NCBI RefSeq assembly: GCF_000024545.1
Contig: NC_013947.1
Coordinates: 6,386,001-6,450,000 of the forward strand
Origin: Stackebrandtia nassauensis DSM 44728
GTDB taxonomy: Bacteria > Actinomycetota > Actinomycetes > Mycobacteriales > Micromonosporaceae
Length of the DNA: 64,000 nucleotides
Direction of reading: 5' to 3'
Shown: in pieces, positions 34,090 through 42,991 of the stretch
Position numbering within the stretch: position 1 is the first letter of the stretch
Layout of the letters: the number at the start of each line of letters is the position of its first letter
Notes under the pieces: model-generated
What the model saw: the letters and a program-made list of their open reading frames with translations, nothing else
Told to the model about the DNA's origin: nothing
Databases searched by the model: none
Position numbers and translations under genes: made by a program

Positions 34090-35822
34090 CCCGCCTGCCG
34101 ATAGCCACCCCGCGCCAGACCCGCGCCGAGTTCGCGCGCGCCATGCGCGGCCGCTGGTGGACCCTCACCTGGGTGATCGCGGCGCTCGTCATCGCCGCCG
34201 CCGCGGGGCTGGCGACCCCGGCCGCGCTGGGCGGCATCGTGGACGCCATCTCCACCGGCCAAGGGGCGCAGCGGGTGTGGCTGCTGGGCGGTGCCATCGC
34301 CGCCGGTGCCGTCGTGGCCGCGCTGTTCGCCGGACTGGGCACCATCGGCGCCGCCCGGTTGTTCGAGACGCTGCTGGCCTGGCTGCGGGAACGCATGGTG
34401 GAACGCGCCCTGTCGCTGCCGCAACCCACAGTGGAGGAAGCTGGCACCGGCGACCTGGTGTCGCGCGCCAGCGACGACGTCTCCCGGGTCAGCGACGCGC
34501 TGCCCAAGGTCATCCCGGCGCTGAGCCAGTCGCTGTTCACGATCGCGTTGACCTTTGTGGGCGTCGGCATCCTCGACTGGCGTTACGCCCTGGCGCTGCT
34601 GGTGGTCGTGCCCGTGCACGTGTGGACGGTGCGCTGGTACCTGCGCACCGCGCCGTCGATCTACGCCGCCGAACGCGCCACCATGGCCGAACGCGCCCAG
34701 CACCTGCTGGCCTCGCTGCGGGGCCTGGACACGGTGCGGGCCTTCGGTTTGCGCGACGCGCACAGCCGACGCATCGCGGCGGCCTCGTGGGAGGCGGTGC
34801 GCTGGGCGATGCGCACCCGGATCGTCCAGAACCGGTTCTTCGGGCGGCTCAACTTCGCCGAGTACCTCGGCATGACCGCGATCCTGCTGGTGGGCTTCGT
34901 CCTGGTGGGCAACGAACTGAGCACCATCGGCGGGGCCACCGCCGCGATGCTGATGTTCCTGCGGCTGTTCGACCCGATCAACAGCCTGTTGATCGTGGTG
35001 GACGACCTCCAGGCCGCGACGGCCTCGCTCAACCGCATCGTCGGCGTGATCCAGATACCGGCCACCAGCGACGCGAAGCCGGCGGCGGTGCCGACCGAAT
35101 CCGGTCCGGTGCTGACCGCCGAGGGCGTCACGTTCCGGTACCCGACCGGCGACGAGGTGCTGCACGGCCTCGACGTGACCGTGGCCCCGGCCGAGCGGGT
35201 GGCCCTGGTGGGCACCTCGGGAGCGGGCAAGACCACGCTGGCGGCGCTGGTCGCGGGCGTCCACGAGCAGCGCACCGGAACGATCCGGCACCGGCGTCCG
35301 CCGAAGTCGCGGCGGGCCCGCCAGGTCACCCTGGTGACCCAGGAGGTGCACGTGTTCCACGGGACCGTGCGCGAGAACCTCACCCTGGCCAGCCCGGGAG
35401 CCGACGACGAGACGGTACGGGAGGCACTGCGCCAGGTGGGCGCGACCGAGCTGGTGGCGGCGCTGCCGGACGGGCTCGACACCGTCGTGGGAGCCCACGG
35501 CCACGCGCTGTCCCATGTGGACGCGCAGCATCTGGCGCTGGCCCGGCTCGTGTTGGCCGACCCCGTACTGGCGGTCCTGGACGAGGCCACCGCCGAAGCC
35601 GGAAGCGCGACCTCGGCCCGGCTCGAACGGGCGGCGGACCAGGCGGTCGAGGGACGGGCGGCCATCATCGTGGCGCACCGGCTCAACCAGGCCGCCGGAG
35701 CCGACCGGGTGCTGGTGATGGAGGAGGGCCGCTTCATCGAGGAGGGCCCACACGAGGAGCTCGCCGCCGCCGGTGGCCGCTACGCGCGGCTGTGGGAGGC
35801 CTGGAGCCGCCGCCGAGGCTGA
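34086..35822 (+). CDS. Iron-regulated ABC transporter half, intact Walker A/B, degenerate signature
   Basis: A 578-residue exporter-type half-transporter starting at a GTG that overlaps the previous stop (GTGA). The membrane domain has six hydrophobic segments (residues about 25-300). The NBD has an intact Walker A (GTSGAGKTT, about residue 376), Q-loop (TQEVHVFHG), Walker B with catalytic Glu (LAVLDEATAE) and H-loop (VAHR). The signature motif is replaced by LSHVDAQH (about 475). It complements the first subunit, so the heterodimer should have one working composite ATP site. Confidence 0.88.
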   Translation: MTRLPIATPRQTRAEFARAMRGRWWTLTWVIAALVIAAAAGLATPAALGGIVDAISTGQGAQRVWLLGGAIAAGAVVAALFAGLGTIGAARLFETLLAWLRERMVERALSLPQPTVEEAGTGDLVSRASDDVSRVSDALPKVIPALSQSLFTIALTFVGVGILDWRYALALLVVVPVHVWTVRWYLRTAPSIYAAERATMAERAQHLLASLRGLDTVRAFGLRDAHSRRIAAASWEAVRWAMRTRIVQNRFFGRLNFAEYLGMTAILLVGFVLVGNELSTIGGATAAMLMFLRLFDPINSLLIVVDDLQAATASLNRIVGVIQIPATSDAKPAAVPTESGPVLTAEGVTFRYPTGDEVLHGLDVTVAPAERVALVGTSGAGKTTLAALVAGVHEQRTGTIRHRRPPKSRRARQVTLVTQEVHVFHGTVRENLTLASPGADDETVREALRQVGATELVAALPDGLDTVVGAHGHALSHVDAQHLALARLVLADPVLAVLDEATAEAGSATSARLERAADQAVEGRAAIIVAHRLNQAAGADRVLVMEEGRFIEEGPHEELAAAGGRYARLWEAWSRRRG

Positions 35823-35995
35823 GCCTGGCAACGGTTCCGGCTGGGGATATGACCGGCCGACCCGGCGCGGTCAGCGCGAGACGGGAGCACAAGAACCCTG
35901 TCCCGGCGCGACTCGGGAGTCTCGAGTGGGTCGGCGCCGGGTGTGCAATAGCGGGATCGGGTTCAGGCGGATGTGCTCGCCTACCGGGTCGGCCG

Positions 35996-36024
35996 GTGTC
36001 CGGCTCGCCTACCAAGCCGGACAC
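35996..36024. terminator. Hairpin between convergent genes
   Basis: GTGTCCGGCT (35996-36005) and AGCCGGACAC (36015-36024) form a perfect 10-bp stem with a 9-nt loop. The element lies in the 218-bp gap between the ABC operon and the convergent unknown gene. No T-run follows. The remaining gap shows no gene or riboswitch that I recognise. Confidence 0.4.
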
Positions 36025-36040
36025 ATCGCGGGGCAGTCGG

Positions 36041-36505
36041 TCAGATAAAGCCCCGCGCGAATGACGCTAAAGTCGCCACCGGAAGCGTCGGGCGGCGGAA
36101 GAGCTTGGCCAGCATGGCGTCCAGCCGCCACACCTGTTTACCGTGCCGGGCGTCCATCCAGAAGCGATGGCGGGTGTCCTCCGCCGTGAAGGCGAACTCC
36201 ACCCCCGGCAGCGCCGGATCGGCCGACCAGCGGACGTCGTCGAGTTCGCCGACGGCGGTGTCCATGTCCAGCCGGACCCGGCCGAGCACGCGGGATTGTT
36301 TCGTGACGACCAGCCGCCTGCGGGTCAGCAGCATCAGGTGGTCACCTGACAGCTGCCCGTCCGGGCGCAGACAGTGCGCCAGCAGCACGACCTCGTCGTC
36401 ACTGCGGATACTGCGCCGCAGGCTCGGGACGTGACGGCTGAGCGTTATCGTCGCGAGCCCCGCTTCGGCCGCGGCCGCCAGCAGTGTTCTTGAAAACCGA
36501 TCCAT
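36041..36505 (-). CDS. Unknown protein, possible PH-like domain (154 aa)
   Basis: The ATG at 36505 follows a GGTGGGG stretch. The protein has a helical N terminus, then a beta-rich core: HLMLLTRRRLVVTKQSRVLGRVRLDMDTAVGELDDVRW, then GVEFAFTAEDTRHRFWMDA, ending in a helix. This strand order and the ALTDRRLVV-like segment resemble bacterial PH (bPH) domains. That is a pattern judgement and not a confirmed family. No membrane segment or signal is present. Confidence 0.72.
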   Translation of the reverse strand: MDRFSRTLLAAAAEAGLATITLSRHVPSLRRSIRSDDEVVLLAHCLRPDGQLSGDHLMLLTRRRLVVTKQSRVLGRVRLDMDTAVGELDDVRWSADPALPGVEFAFTAEDTRHRFWMDARHGKQVWRLDAMLAKLFRRPTLPVATLASFARGFI

Positions 36506-36632
36506 GGTTTATCCGACCCCACCTTCTTGCCAGTTCACGGCAATGTCTTCGTGGAGTACAACGGCAATCGGCACATGCAGGTTACGGCGCCGTGACGGTT
36601 GTCCCGCAAATCCGTCTATAGAGGTCGCACGA

Positions 36633-37208
36633 TCAGTGCGATAAGCGCTCGTACATCCACGGATCGCTATATCCCGTATCCCACGATGGGAGGTCATAGC
36701 CGCCGGACGACGCGAAGTACTCGGTCTCACCGTCAGGACAGTCGAGGTTTTCCCAGGTGAACACGTGCGTCGACGGCTCCGGCCACTCGATCGGCAGTTC
36801 GTCCACGGTGTCCTCGACCTGGTTCCACACTCCCGAGCCGGCCTGCTCGACCTCGTCGACGGCGTCCGGCGCGGTTTCCGCCTCGACCTGCCGGGTATCG
36901 AAGGTGTCATGGGCCGCCGGAGCGTTGTCCCGGAATTCCTCGGTCTCGACCGGCTCGGCCGGGTTGGGTGCCGGTGGTGGCCCCGGGTCGTCGGGCAACA
37001 GCGCCGGTGGTTTGGGGTCGGCCTGCGGCGGCGGGAGCGTCTCGGCGCCGCCGTAGCCCCGCGGCTCGTCCAGAACCGACAGCCCACCCGCCGCGGCGAT
37101 GCCCACCGCCAGCGAGGTCACCAGCGCGAGGCTCATCACCACGGTGGTGTTCCTCCACGACCAGATGGCACTGGCATGCCTGTGGTCGTCGTTCGCGAAA
37201 AACCGCAT
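36633..37208 (-). CDS. Unknown single-pass membrane protein with Pro-rich extracytoplasmic region
   Basis: A 191-residue protein with a short polar N terminus, one membrane segment (TTVVMSLALVTSLAVGIAAAGG, about residues 21-42) and a Pro/Glu/Asp-rich outer part. A C-terminal aromatic/acidic segment includes ENLDCPDGETEYFASSGG. No domain is recognised. It is transcribed separately, divergent from the dehydrogenase operon. The 127 bp downstream of its stop hold nothing I can identify. Confidence 0.72.
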   Translation of the reverse strand: MRFFANDDHRHASAIWSWRNTTVVMSLALVTSLAVGIAAAGGLSVLDEPRGYGGAETLPPPQADPKPPALLPDDPGPPPAPNPAEPVETEEFRDNAPAAHDTFDTRQVEAETAPDAVDEVEQAGSGVWNQVEDTVDELPIEWPEPSTHVFTWENLDCPDGETEYFASSGGYDLPSWDTGYSDPWMYERLSH

Positions 37209-37424
37209 GCCGCCCCCGGATCAGTCTGGTTTGTTGTCGCGACGGCCAAGATGTACGCATCACATGTTACCGAACGTTGCAACTGGGTCTCATTCGGTCA
37301 TTTTGATGATCACTGTGTCAGGTCCTTCCTATCTTCTGGAATGCTGGGGAGACCCCAATCGATACGACCATCGCGCAAGACCGGCCACCCCGGGCTTCCG
37401 CACATCTGAACAGGGAGGACGTAG

Positions 37425-38582
37425 ATGGTCAACGGCGACCAAACCCGTAGTGGTCCCAAAGCCAAATCGCCCGCGCGGCGAAAGAAGACACCGGTCGGCG
37501 ACCCCGACATGGTGCAGCTGTTGACGCCCGACGGAAAGCGGGTGTCGCACCCGGACTACGCCGTCGATCTGACGGACGAGGAGTATCGCGGACTCTACCG
37601 CGACATGGTGATCGTCCGCAGGCTCGACTCCGAGGGAACCGCCCTGCAACGGCAGGGCCAGCTGGGCATCTGGGCCAGCCTGCTCGGCCAGGAGGCCGCC
37701 CAGATCGGCTCCGGACGCGCGCTCGCGGCGCAGGACATGGTGTTCCCGACCTATCGCGAGCACGGCGTCCTGTGGACCAAGGGCATCGACCCGATCATGC
37801 CGTTCGGGCTGTTTCGGGGCGTCGACCTCGGCGGCTGGGACTCGCGCAAGTACAAGTTCCAGATGTACACGATCGTCATCGGCGCCCAGACCCTGCACGC
37901 CACCGGCTACGCCATGGGCATCACCATGGACGGCAAGGTGGGCACCGACGACGGCGAGGCCGTCATCGCCTACTTCGGGGACGGCGCCTCCAGCCAGGGA
38001 GACGTCAACGAGTCGCTGGTGTTCTCCAGCGTCTACAACTCACCGATCGTGTTCTTCTGCCAGAACAACCAGTACGCGATCTCCGAGCCGGTCTTCCGGC
38101 AGGCCAAGGCCCCACTGTTCAAACGCGCCGACGGCTTCGGCTTCCCCGGCGTACGCGTGGACGGCAACGACGTGCTGGCCACCTACGCGGTCACCAAGAC
38201 CGCCATGGACAACGCCCGCTCCGGCAACGGCCCCACCTTCATCGAGGCGTTCACTTACCGGATGGGCGCCCACACCACCACCGACGACCCGACCCGCTAC
38301 CGCGACTCGGTCGAGGTCGACCAGTGGAAGGCCAAGGACCCGATCTCGCGGATGCGCACCTTCCTGGAGGCCGAGAAGCTCGCCGACGCCGACTGGCTGG
38401 CCGGTGTCGACGCCGAGGCCGACGAGCACGCCCTGAGTCTGCGCGAGCGGGTCATCTCGATGCCCGACCCGGACCCGGACTCGATGTTCCAGCACGTATT
38501 CCGGGAGGGCTCGCCGCTGGTCGACAGCGAGCGCGCCGCATTCGCCGACTACCACGCGTCCTTCGAGGGGAGTGAGCACTGA
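37425..38582 (+). CDS. bkdA: 2-oxoacid dehydrogenase E1 alpha subunit (branched-chain / pyruvate type)
   Basis: A 385-residue thiamine-diphosphate enzyme subunit with the ThDP motif GDGASSQGDVNESLVFSSVYNSPIVFFCQNN (about residues 186-216; begins GDG, ends NN). It also has YREHG, the phosphorylation-loop region RMGAHTTTDDPTRYR, and FPGVRVDGND. In actinobacteria the alpha2beta2 E1 type usually serves branched-chain 2-oxoacids, so I favour BkdA (the Rv2497c relative), but pyruvate cannot be excluded. The ATG follows CAGGGAGGAC. E1 beta follows with a 1-bp overlap. Confidence 0.9.
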   Translation: MVNGDQTRSGPKAKSPARRKKTPVGDPDMVQLLTPDGKRVSHPDYAVDLTDEEYRGLYRDMVIVRRLDSEGTALQRQGQLGIWASLLGQEAAQIGSGRALAAQDMVFPTYREHGVLWTKGIDPIMPFGLFRGVDLGGWDSRKYKFQMYTIVIGAQTLHATGYAMGITMDGKVGTDDGEAVIAYFGDGASSQGDVNESLVFSSVYNSPIVFFCQNNQYAISEPVFRQAKAPLFKRADGFGFPGVRVDGNDVLATYAVTKTAMDNARSGNGPTFIEAFTYRMGAHTTTDDPTRYRDSVEVDQWKAKDPISRMRTFLEAEKLADADWLAGVDAEADEHALSLRERVISMPDPDPDSMFQHVFREGSPLVDSERAAFADYHASFEGSEH

Positions 38583-39568
38583 TGACCGACACACTTCGCA
38601 TCGGCGGCGCCATCGGCGCCGGTCTGCGCAAGGCCATGGAGGACGACCCCAAGGTCCTGATCATGGGTGAGGACGTCGGCAAGCTCGGCGGCGTCTTCCG
38701 CGTCACCGACGGACTCCAGAAGGACTTCGGCGAGGACCGGGTCATCGACACCCCGCTGGCCGAGTCCGGGATCGTGGGAACCGCGATCGGTCTGGCCATC
38801 CGGGGCTACCGCCCGGTGGTGGAGATCCAGTTCAACGGCTTCGTCTACCCGGCCTTCGACCAGATCGTGTCGCAGCTGGCCAAGATGCACAACCGCTCGC
38901 AGGGCACCGTCCCGATGCCGGTGGTGGTGCGGATCCCTTGTGGCGGCGGCATCGGCGCGGTCGAGCACCACTCGGAGTCCCCGGAGGCGTACTTCGCCCA
39001 CACCGCGGGGCTGAAGTGCGTCTCGGTGTCGAACCCGCACGACGCCTACTGGAAGATCCAGCAGGCCATCGCCTCCGACGACCCGGTGATCTTCTTCGAA
39101 CCGCTGCGGAGGTACCAGGAGAAGGGCGAGGTCGACCTGTCCGGAACCCTCGCCGACGCCGACCCGCTGCTGTCGGCGAAGGTCGAGCGCGCCGGTGACC
39201 ACGTCACCGTCGTGGCCTGGGGTTCGATGATGAAGGTCGCCCACGACGCCGCGGGTGCCGCGGCCGACGAGGGCCGCCAGCTGGAGGTCATCAACCTGCG
39301 TGCCCTGTCCCCCATGGACATGGAACCGATCTACGCCTCGGTCCGCAAGACCGGCCGTCTCGTCGTCGTCCACGAAGCACCGTCCAACGTGGGCATCGCT
39401 TCCGAGATCGCGACCCGGGTCTCCCAGGAGTGCTTCTACTCGCTGGAGTCCCCGGTGCTGCGGGTGACCGGCTACGACACCCCCTACCCGGCCGCGCGCC
39501 TCGAAGAGGAGTATCTGCCCGATTTGGACCGTGTCCTCGACGCGGTCGACCGGACGTTCACTTACTAG
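38582..39568 (+). CDS. bkdB: 2-oxoacid dehydrogenase E1 beta subunit
   Basis: A 328-residue subunit beginning in the TGATG overlap with E1 alpha. Family features are the ALRKAM-like start, VLIMGEDVGKLGGVFRVTDGL, DTPLAESGIVGTAIG, EIQFNGFVYPAFDQIVSQ, RIPCGGGIGAVEHHSESPEAYF and the transketolase C-terminal domain (VVHEAPSNVGIASEIATRV). With E1 alpha it decarboxylates the 2-oxoacid and acylates the E2 lipoyl arm. No E3 gene is present nearby. Confidence 0.92.
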   Translation: MTDTLRIGGAIGAGLRKAMEDDPKVLIMGEDVGKLGGVFRVTDGLQKDFGEDRVIDTPLAESGIVGTAIGLAIRGYRPVVEIQFNGFVYPAFDQIVSQLAKMHNRSQGTVPMPVVVRIPCGGGIGAVEHHSESPEAYFAHTAGLKCVSVSNPHDAYWKIQQAIASDDPVIFFEPLRRYQEKGEVDLSGTLADADPLLSAKVERAGDHVTVVAWGSMMKVAHDAAGAAADEGRQLEVINLRALSPMDMEPIYASVRKTGRLVVVHEAPSNVGIASEIATRVSQECFYSLESPVLRVTGYDTPYPAARLEEEYLPDLDRVLDAVDRTFTY

Positions 39569-39579
39569 GGGTTGTGGGA

Positions 39580-40989
39580 ATGCCGAAATACGAGCAATTC
39601 AATCTGCCCGACCTGGCCGAGGGTCTCGTCGACGCGGAGATCATCAAATGGCTGGTGTCCCCGGGGGACACGGTGACGCTCAACCAGCCGATCGTCGAGG
39701 TCGAGACGGCCAAGGCGCTCACCGAGATCCCCTCGCCGTACGCGGGTCAGATCAGCAAGCTGCACGGCGACGAGGGAACCACCGTCGACGTGGGGCAGCC
39801 GCTGGTCACCTTCGACCTCGACCCCGACGGCTCGGCGCCCGCCGAAGTCGCCGAGGAGGAGGAAGACACCAAGGTGCTGGTGGGCTACGGCCCCAAGAAG
39901 GTCAGCACGAAGCGGCGGGCCCGCAAGCCCTCCGGTTCGGCACCTGCCGCAGCCCAGCCCGCCCCGGTCGCGGAACCGGCCCGCCCGGTCCCGGCCCAGG
40001 CTCCGGCTCCGCAGCCGCCGAAGGCCGAACCGCCAGCTCCCGCTCCGGCTCCGGCCCTCACCGCGACCCCGCAGCGGATCGCGGTGCTGGCCAAGCCGCC
40101 GGTACGCAAGCTGGCCAAGGACCTCGGCGTCGACCTGACCACCATCACCGGCACCGGCCCGTCCGGTTCCATCACCCGCGACGACGTGCAGTCCGCCACC
40201 ACCCAGGCGGCGGCGCAGGCATCTCCTTCCGTTAAGGCCCATCAGGGCCTTAACGCGGCACCGGTGGGCGGCGAGGAACGCATCCCGATCAAGGGCGTGC
40301 GCAAACTCACCGCGCAGAACATGTCCCACAGCGCGTTCACAGCGCCGCACGTCACCGAGTTCCTGCAACTGGACGTCACCGCGACCATGGAGGCCGTGGC
40401 GCGGTTGAAGACGCTGCCGAACTTCGACGGCGTCAAGGTGTCACCGCTGCTGTTGGTGGCCAAGGCGATGCTGCTGGCCGCCAAACGGCACCCGATGATC
40501 AATTCGTCCTGGGACGAGGCGGCGCAGGAGATCGTGGTCAAGCACTACGTCAACCTGGGCATCGCCGCCGCGACGCCGCGTGGGCTGATCGTCCCGAACG
40601 TCAAGAACGCCGAGTCGCTGTCACTGCGGGAACTGGCCGAGGCGCTCAACGCGCTGACCGCCACCGCCCGCGAGGGCAAGACGCCGCCGGCCGACATGAG
40701 CGGCGGGACGATGACCATCACCAACGTCGGCGTCTTCGGCGTCGACACCGGTACGCCGATCCTGCCGCCCGGCGAGTCGGCGATCCTGGCCTTCGGCGCG
40801 GTGCGCGACCTGCCGTGGGTGCACGAGGGTCAGGTGGTCCCGCGCAAGGTCACGACGCTGAGCCTGTCCTTCGACCACCGCATCGTCGACGGCGAGCTGG
40901 GCTCGAAGTTCCTGGCCGACGTCGGCGCCTTCCTGGCCGACCCGGGCACCCGGCTTCTGGCCTGGAGCTTAGGTTCTCGGACCTCGTGA
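39580..40989 (+). CDS. bkdC: Dihydrolipoamide acyltransferase E2 component
   Basis: The ATG at 39580 (an in-frame GTG lies two codons earlier) gives 469 residues. Domains in order: one lipoyl domain with the lipoylated Lys45 in VETAKAL, a long Pro/Ala linker (about 125-165), a peripheral-subunit-binding domain (about 165-207, VRKLAKDLGVDLTTITGTG), and the catalytic acyltransferase domain with H433 and D437 in FDHRIVDGE. It is 11 bp downstream of E1 beta. The tail after GTRLL is short and slightly divergent. A strong terminator closes the operon. Confidence 0.92.
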   Translation: MPKYEQFNLPDLAEGLVDAEIIKWLVSPGDTVTLNQPIVEVETAKALTEIPSPYAGQISKLHGDEGTTVDVGQPLVTFDLDPDGSAPAEVAEEEEDTKVLVGYGPKKVSTKRRARKPSGSAPAAAQPAPVAEPARPVPAQAPAPQPPKAEPPAPAPAPALTATPQRIAVLAKPPVRKLAKDLGVDLTTITGTGPSGSITRDDVQSATTQAAAQASPSVKAHQGLNAAPVGGEERIPIKGVRKLTAQNMSHSAFTAPHVTEFLQLDVTATMEAVARLKTLPNFDGVKVSPLLLVAKAMLLAAKRHPMINSSWDEAAQEIVVKHYVNLGIAAATPRGLIVPNVKNAESLSLRELAEALNALTATAREGKTPPADMSGGTMTITNVGVFGVDTGTPILPPGESAILAFGAVRDLPWVHEGQVVPRKVTTLSLSFDHRIVDGELGSKFLADVGAFLADPGTRLLAWSLGSRTS

Positions 40990-41024
40990 GTCCCCCGCCT
41001 CGATCCGAGGCGGGGGACTTTCTT
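40989..41024 (+). terminator. Terminator of the dehydrogenase operon
   Basis: A 14-bp perfect stem (40989-41002 with 41006-41019) with a 3-nt loop, followed by TTCTTT. It overlaps the last base of the E2 stop codon. Confidence 0.88.
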
Positions 41025-41145
41025 TGACCCTCATGATCGACGTCACGTGAGAGCCTTCACCTTAATTTCGATGGAATTTTTAGCCGTTGAGTGTTGTAAT
41101 GGATGGGACGACAGCGAAGACACCGAAGATCTTGGGGAGCCCCAC

Positions 41146-41289
41146 ATGAACACTTTCGAAAAATTCCGAGCCAACCGCCTGCGCCGCGCCGAAGCCGCCC
41201 ACCAGCGCGCGATCATGCGCAAGCGCGTCGAATCCAGCACAGACTTGGCGCGTCGAGACGCGATGCTGTACTCGAACCGCCTGATGTAA
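41146..41289 (+). CDS. Small basic protein (47 aa), unknown
   Basis: The ATG at 41146 follows GGGGAG at 6 bp. The peptide starts MNTFEKFRANRLRRAEAAHQ and ends YSNRLM. It is helical and strongly basic, with no signal, Cys or membrane segment. It sits alone between two strong terminators (40989-41024 and 41337-41376) and behind an unusually AT-rich 40-bp stretch (about 41056-41098) that probably holds its promoter. That isolation argues for a real, independently transcribed gene. No family is recognised. Confidence 0.7.
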   Translation: MNTFEKFRANRLRRAEAAHQRAIMRKRVESSTDLARRDAMLYSNRLM

Positions 41290-41336
41290 GACCACGTTCT
41301 CCTCTGGGGTTAATTGGGTGCATAGGGGCGCCCATG

Positions 41337-41376
41337 GAACCGGTGATCGCCACAGGCGATCACCGGTTCGTCTTTT
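41337..41376 (+). terminator. Strong intrinsic terminator after the 47-aa gene
   Basis: A perfect 15-bp stem (41337-41351 with 41355-41369) and 3-nt loop, followed by GTCTTTTC. Confidence 0.9.
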
Positions 41377-41557
41377 CTCCACAAGTGCCTCCCGGCGGCC
41401 GTTCGGCCGCGTTATTGCGATTTGGCGGCAATTCCGCTCTGGCTCATGCATCCTCTCGACAGGCGCGGGCATTCATTCGGTAGCGTGTAGCCCGACCAGC
41501 GAGGTATGACTTTTTACGGATGTGCGACAGGTGCACGTCCGCTCAGCAGGAGGCGTG

Positions 41558-42937
41558 ATGACGTCCGACCCCAACAACCCGTCGGCGCCGCAGAGCGGGC
41601 CACCCGCTCAGCAGTCCTCAGGGGACGAGGACAACACCTCGGTGATCCGGCCTGCGCAAGAGTCCGCGCCGCCGTCCGCCGAGCAGGCGCACGCCGAAGC
41701 GCCGACCGCTGAGAATCCCGCGGCCCACCAACCGCAGTCCCCGGCTCCGCAGCCGGAGGACAACGGCACCGCGAAACTCGGCCAGCCGCCGGCCCAGCCG
41801 CAGCAGCCGGAGGAGGACCCGGGCACCTCCAAGCTCGGCGGTCCGCCGCAGCAGCAGCCTCCCGCGCAGCCGCAACAGCAGCAGGCGCCGCAATGGCCGC
41901 AGATGCCGCCGCCCGCGCACCAGCCGCCCCCGGCACCGGACAGCGACTCCACCCAGCAGATCCCGCAGGTCGCCCCGCCGCAGCCGCCACCGGCGCCTCC
42001 GGCCCCACCCGCGCCCTCGCAGGACAACACCTCCGTGCTGCCCACACAGCAGCCGCCGCAGCCTCCCCAGGCTCCGCCACAGCCGCCGCAGGCCGCTCCG
42101 CAGCCTCCCCCGCCAGCGCCGCCGCAGCCGCCCGTCGGTCCCGACTCCACCGCCGCGCTGCCCGCCCAGACCCCGCCGGGTCAGATGCCGCCTCCGCCTC
42201 CGGTGGCGCCGCCGCAGCCGCCGCCGATGGCTCCCCCGCAGCCGCCGCAGTACCAGCCTCCGCCGCAGCAGTACGGTGCCCCGCCACCACCGATGGGCTC
42301 CCCCGCGGCCATGCCCGGGTCGCCCTCGGCGATGCCGGGTTCCCCGCAGGTGTCGCAGCAGCCGGGAATGCCGAGCCCGCCCAGTTCGGCGCCGCCCGCC
42401 AACCAGTCCGGCCTGCAGCCGGGAATGCCGCTGTGGGGCGGTTCCCAGCCGGGTGCCACCGCGCAGCAACCCGCCGCCATGCCGGGCTCCCCGGTCGCCG
42501 GATCCCCGTGGCAGCCCAGTGACCCCGGCGCTCCGCAGCCGGTCACCGGCCCGCCCGCCGGCCAGCCCGGTCAGCCCGACTTCGGCGGCGGTTTCCCGCC
42601 CGGAGGCGGCGTCCCCGGCATGCCCGGTGGCGAGCAGCCCAAGAAGAAGAACCTCGGCCTGCTCATCGGGGTCGGCGTCGCGGCGATCATCCTGATCGCG
42701 GGCCTGGCCTTCGGCGGCATCATGCTGTTCGGCGGCGAGAAGTTCGAACAGGGTGGTTGCGTCAAGCAGGAGGGCTCCGAGGCCGTCGCGGTCTCGTGCG
42801 ACGACAAGGACGCCAAGTACAAGATCACCAAGCAGGTGAAGAAGAGCTCCGAGTGCAAGGACCAGACCATGCCGGTCGTCAAGCTTGAGGACGAGGGCAT
42901 CGTCTACTGTCTCGAGGCCGCCGACAAGAAGAAGTAA
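41558..42937 (+). CDS. Proline-rich membrane protein with six T-x-x-[I/L] motifs
   Basis: The ATG at 41558 follows CAGGAGG. The 459-residue product has a Pro/Gln/Ala-rich cytoplasmic part (residues 1-365), one membrane segment (LLIGVGVAAIILIAGLAFGGIMLF, about 370-393) and a 65-residue extracytoplasmic domain. That domain has four Cys (GGCVKQ, VSCDDK, SSECKD, VYCLEA), as in LppU-type proteins. Within the N-terminal half, six Thr (27, 71, 90, 132, 158, 198) each follow a D-N/S/P-type turn and have Ile or Leu at +3. That is the spacing preferred by FHA domains for phosphothreonine. No enzymatic motif is visible. Confidence 0.85.
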   Translation: MTSDPNNPSAPQSGPPAQQSSGDEDNTSVIRPAQESAPPSAEQAHAEAPTAENPAAHQPQSPAPQPEDNGTAKLGQPPAQPQQPEEDPGTSKLGGPPQQQPPAQPQQQQAPQWPQMPPPAHQPPPAPDSDSTQQIPQVAPPQPPPAPPAPPAPSQDNTSVLPTQQPPQPPQAPPQPPQAAPQPPPPAPPQPPVGPDSTAALPAQTPPGQMPPPPPVAPPQPPPMAPPQPPQYQPPPQQYGAPPPPMGSPAAMPGSPSAMPGSPQVSQQPGMPSPPSSAPPANQSGLQPGMPLWGGSQPGATAQQPAAMPGSPVAGSPWQPSDPGAPQPVTGPPAGQPGQPDFGGGFPPGGGVPGMPGGEQPKKKNLGLLIGVGVAAIILIAGLAFGGIMLFGGEKFEQGGCVKQEGSEAVAVSCDDKDAKYKITKQVKKSSECKDQTMPVVKLEDEGIVYCLEAADKKK

Positions 42938-42991
42938 GCACCCCGGCTTTCACCGCACGGGCTTCGGTTCAGGATCCGCTGACCTCTTGGT

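Noticed and set aside
33162-35831. Very long minus-strand open frame opposite the ABC transporter genes
   Set aside because: Antisense shadow; composition is Arg/His/Gln/Gly-rich without motifs, while the plus strand encodes two recognisable ABC proteins with a 4-bp overlap.
35823-36040. Possible riboswitch-like structured region after the ABC operon
   Set aside because: It lies between convergent genes, so no downstream gene could be controlled. Only a simple 10-bp hairpin is supported.
41600-42550. Proline-codon repeats looking like a tandem DNA repeat or possible CRISPR-like region
   Set aside because: There is no constant repeat length or unique spacers. It is codon-level low complexity encoding Pro/Gln/Ala in the membrane scaffold protein.
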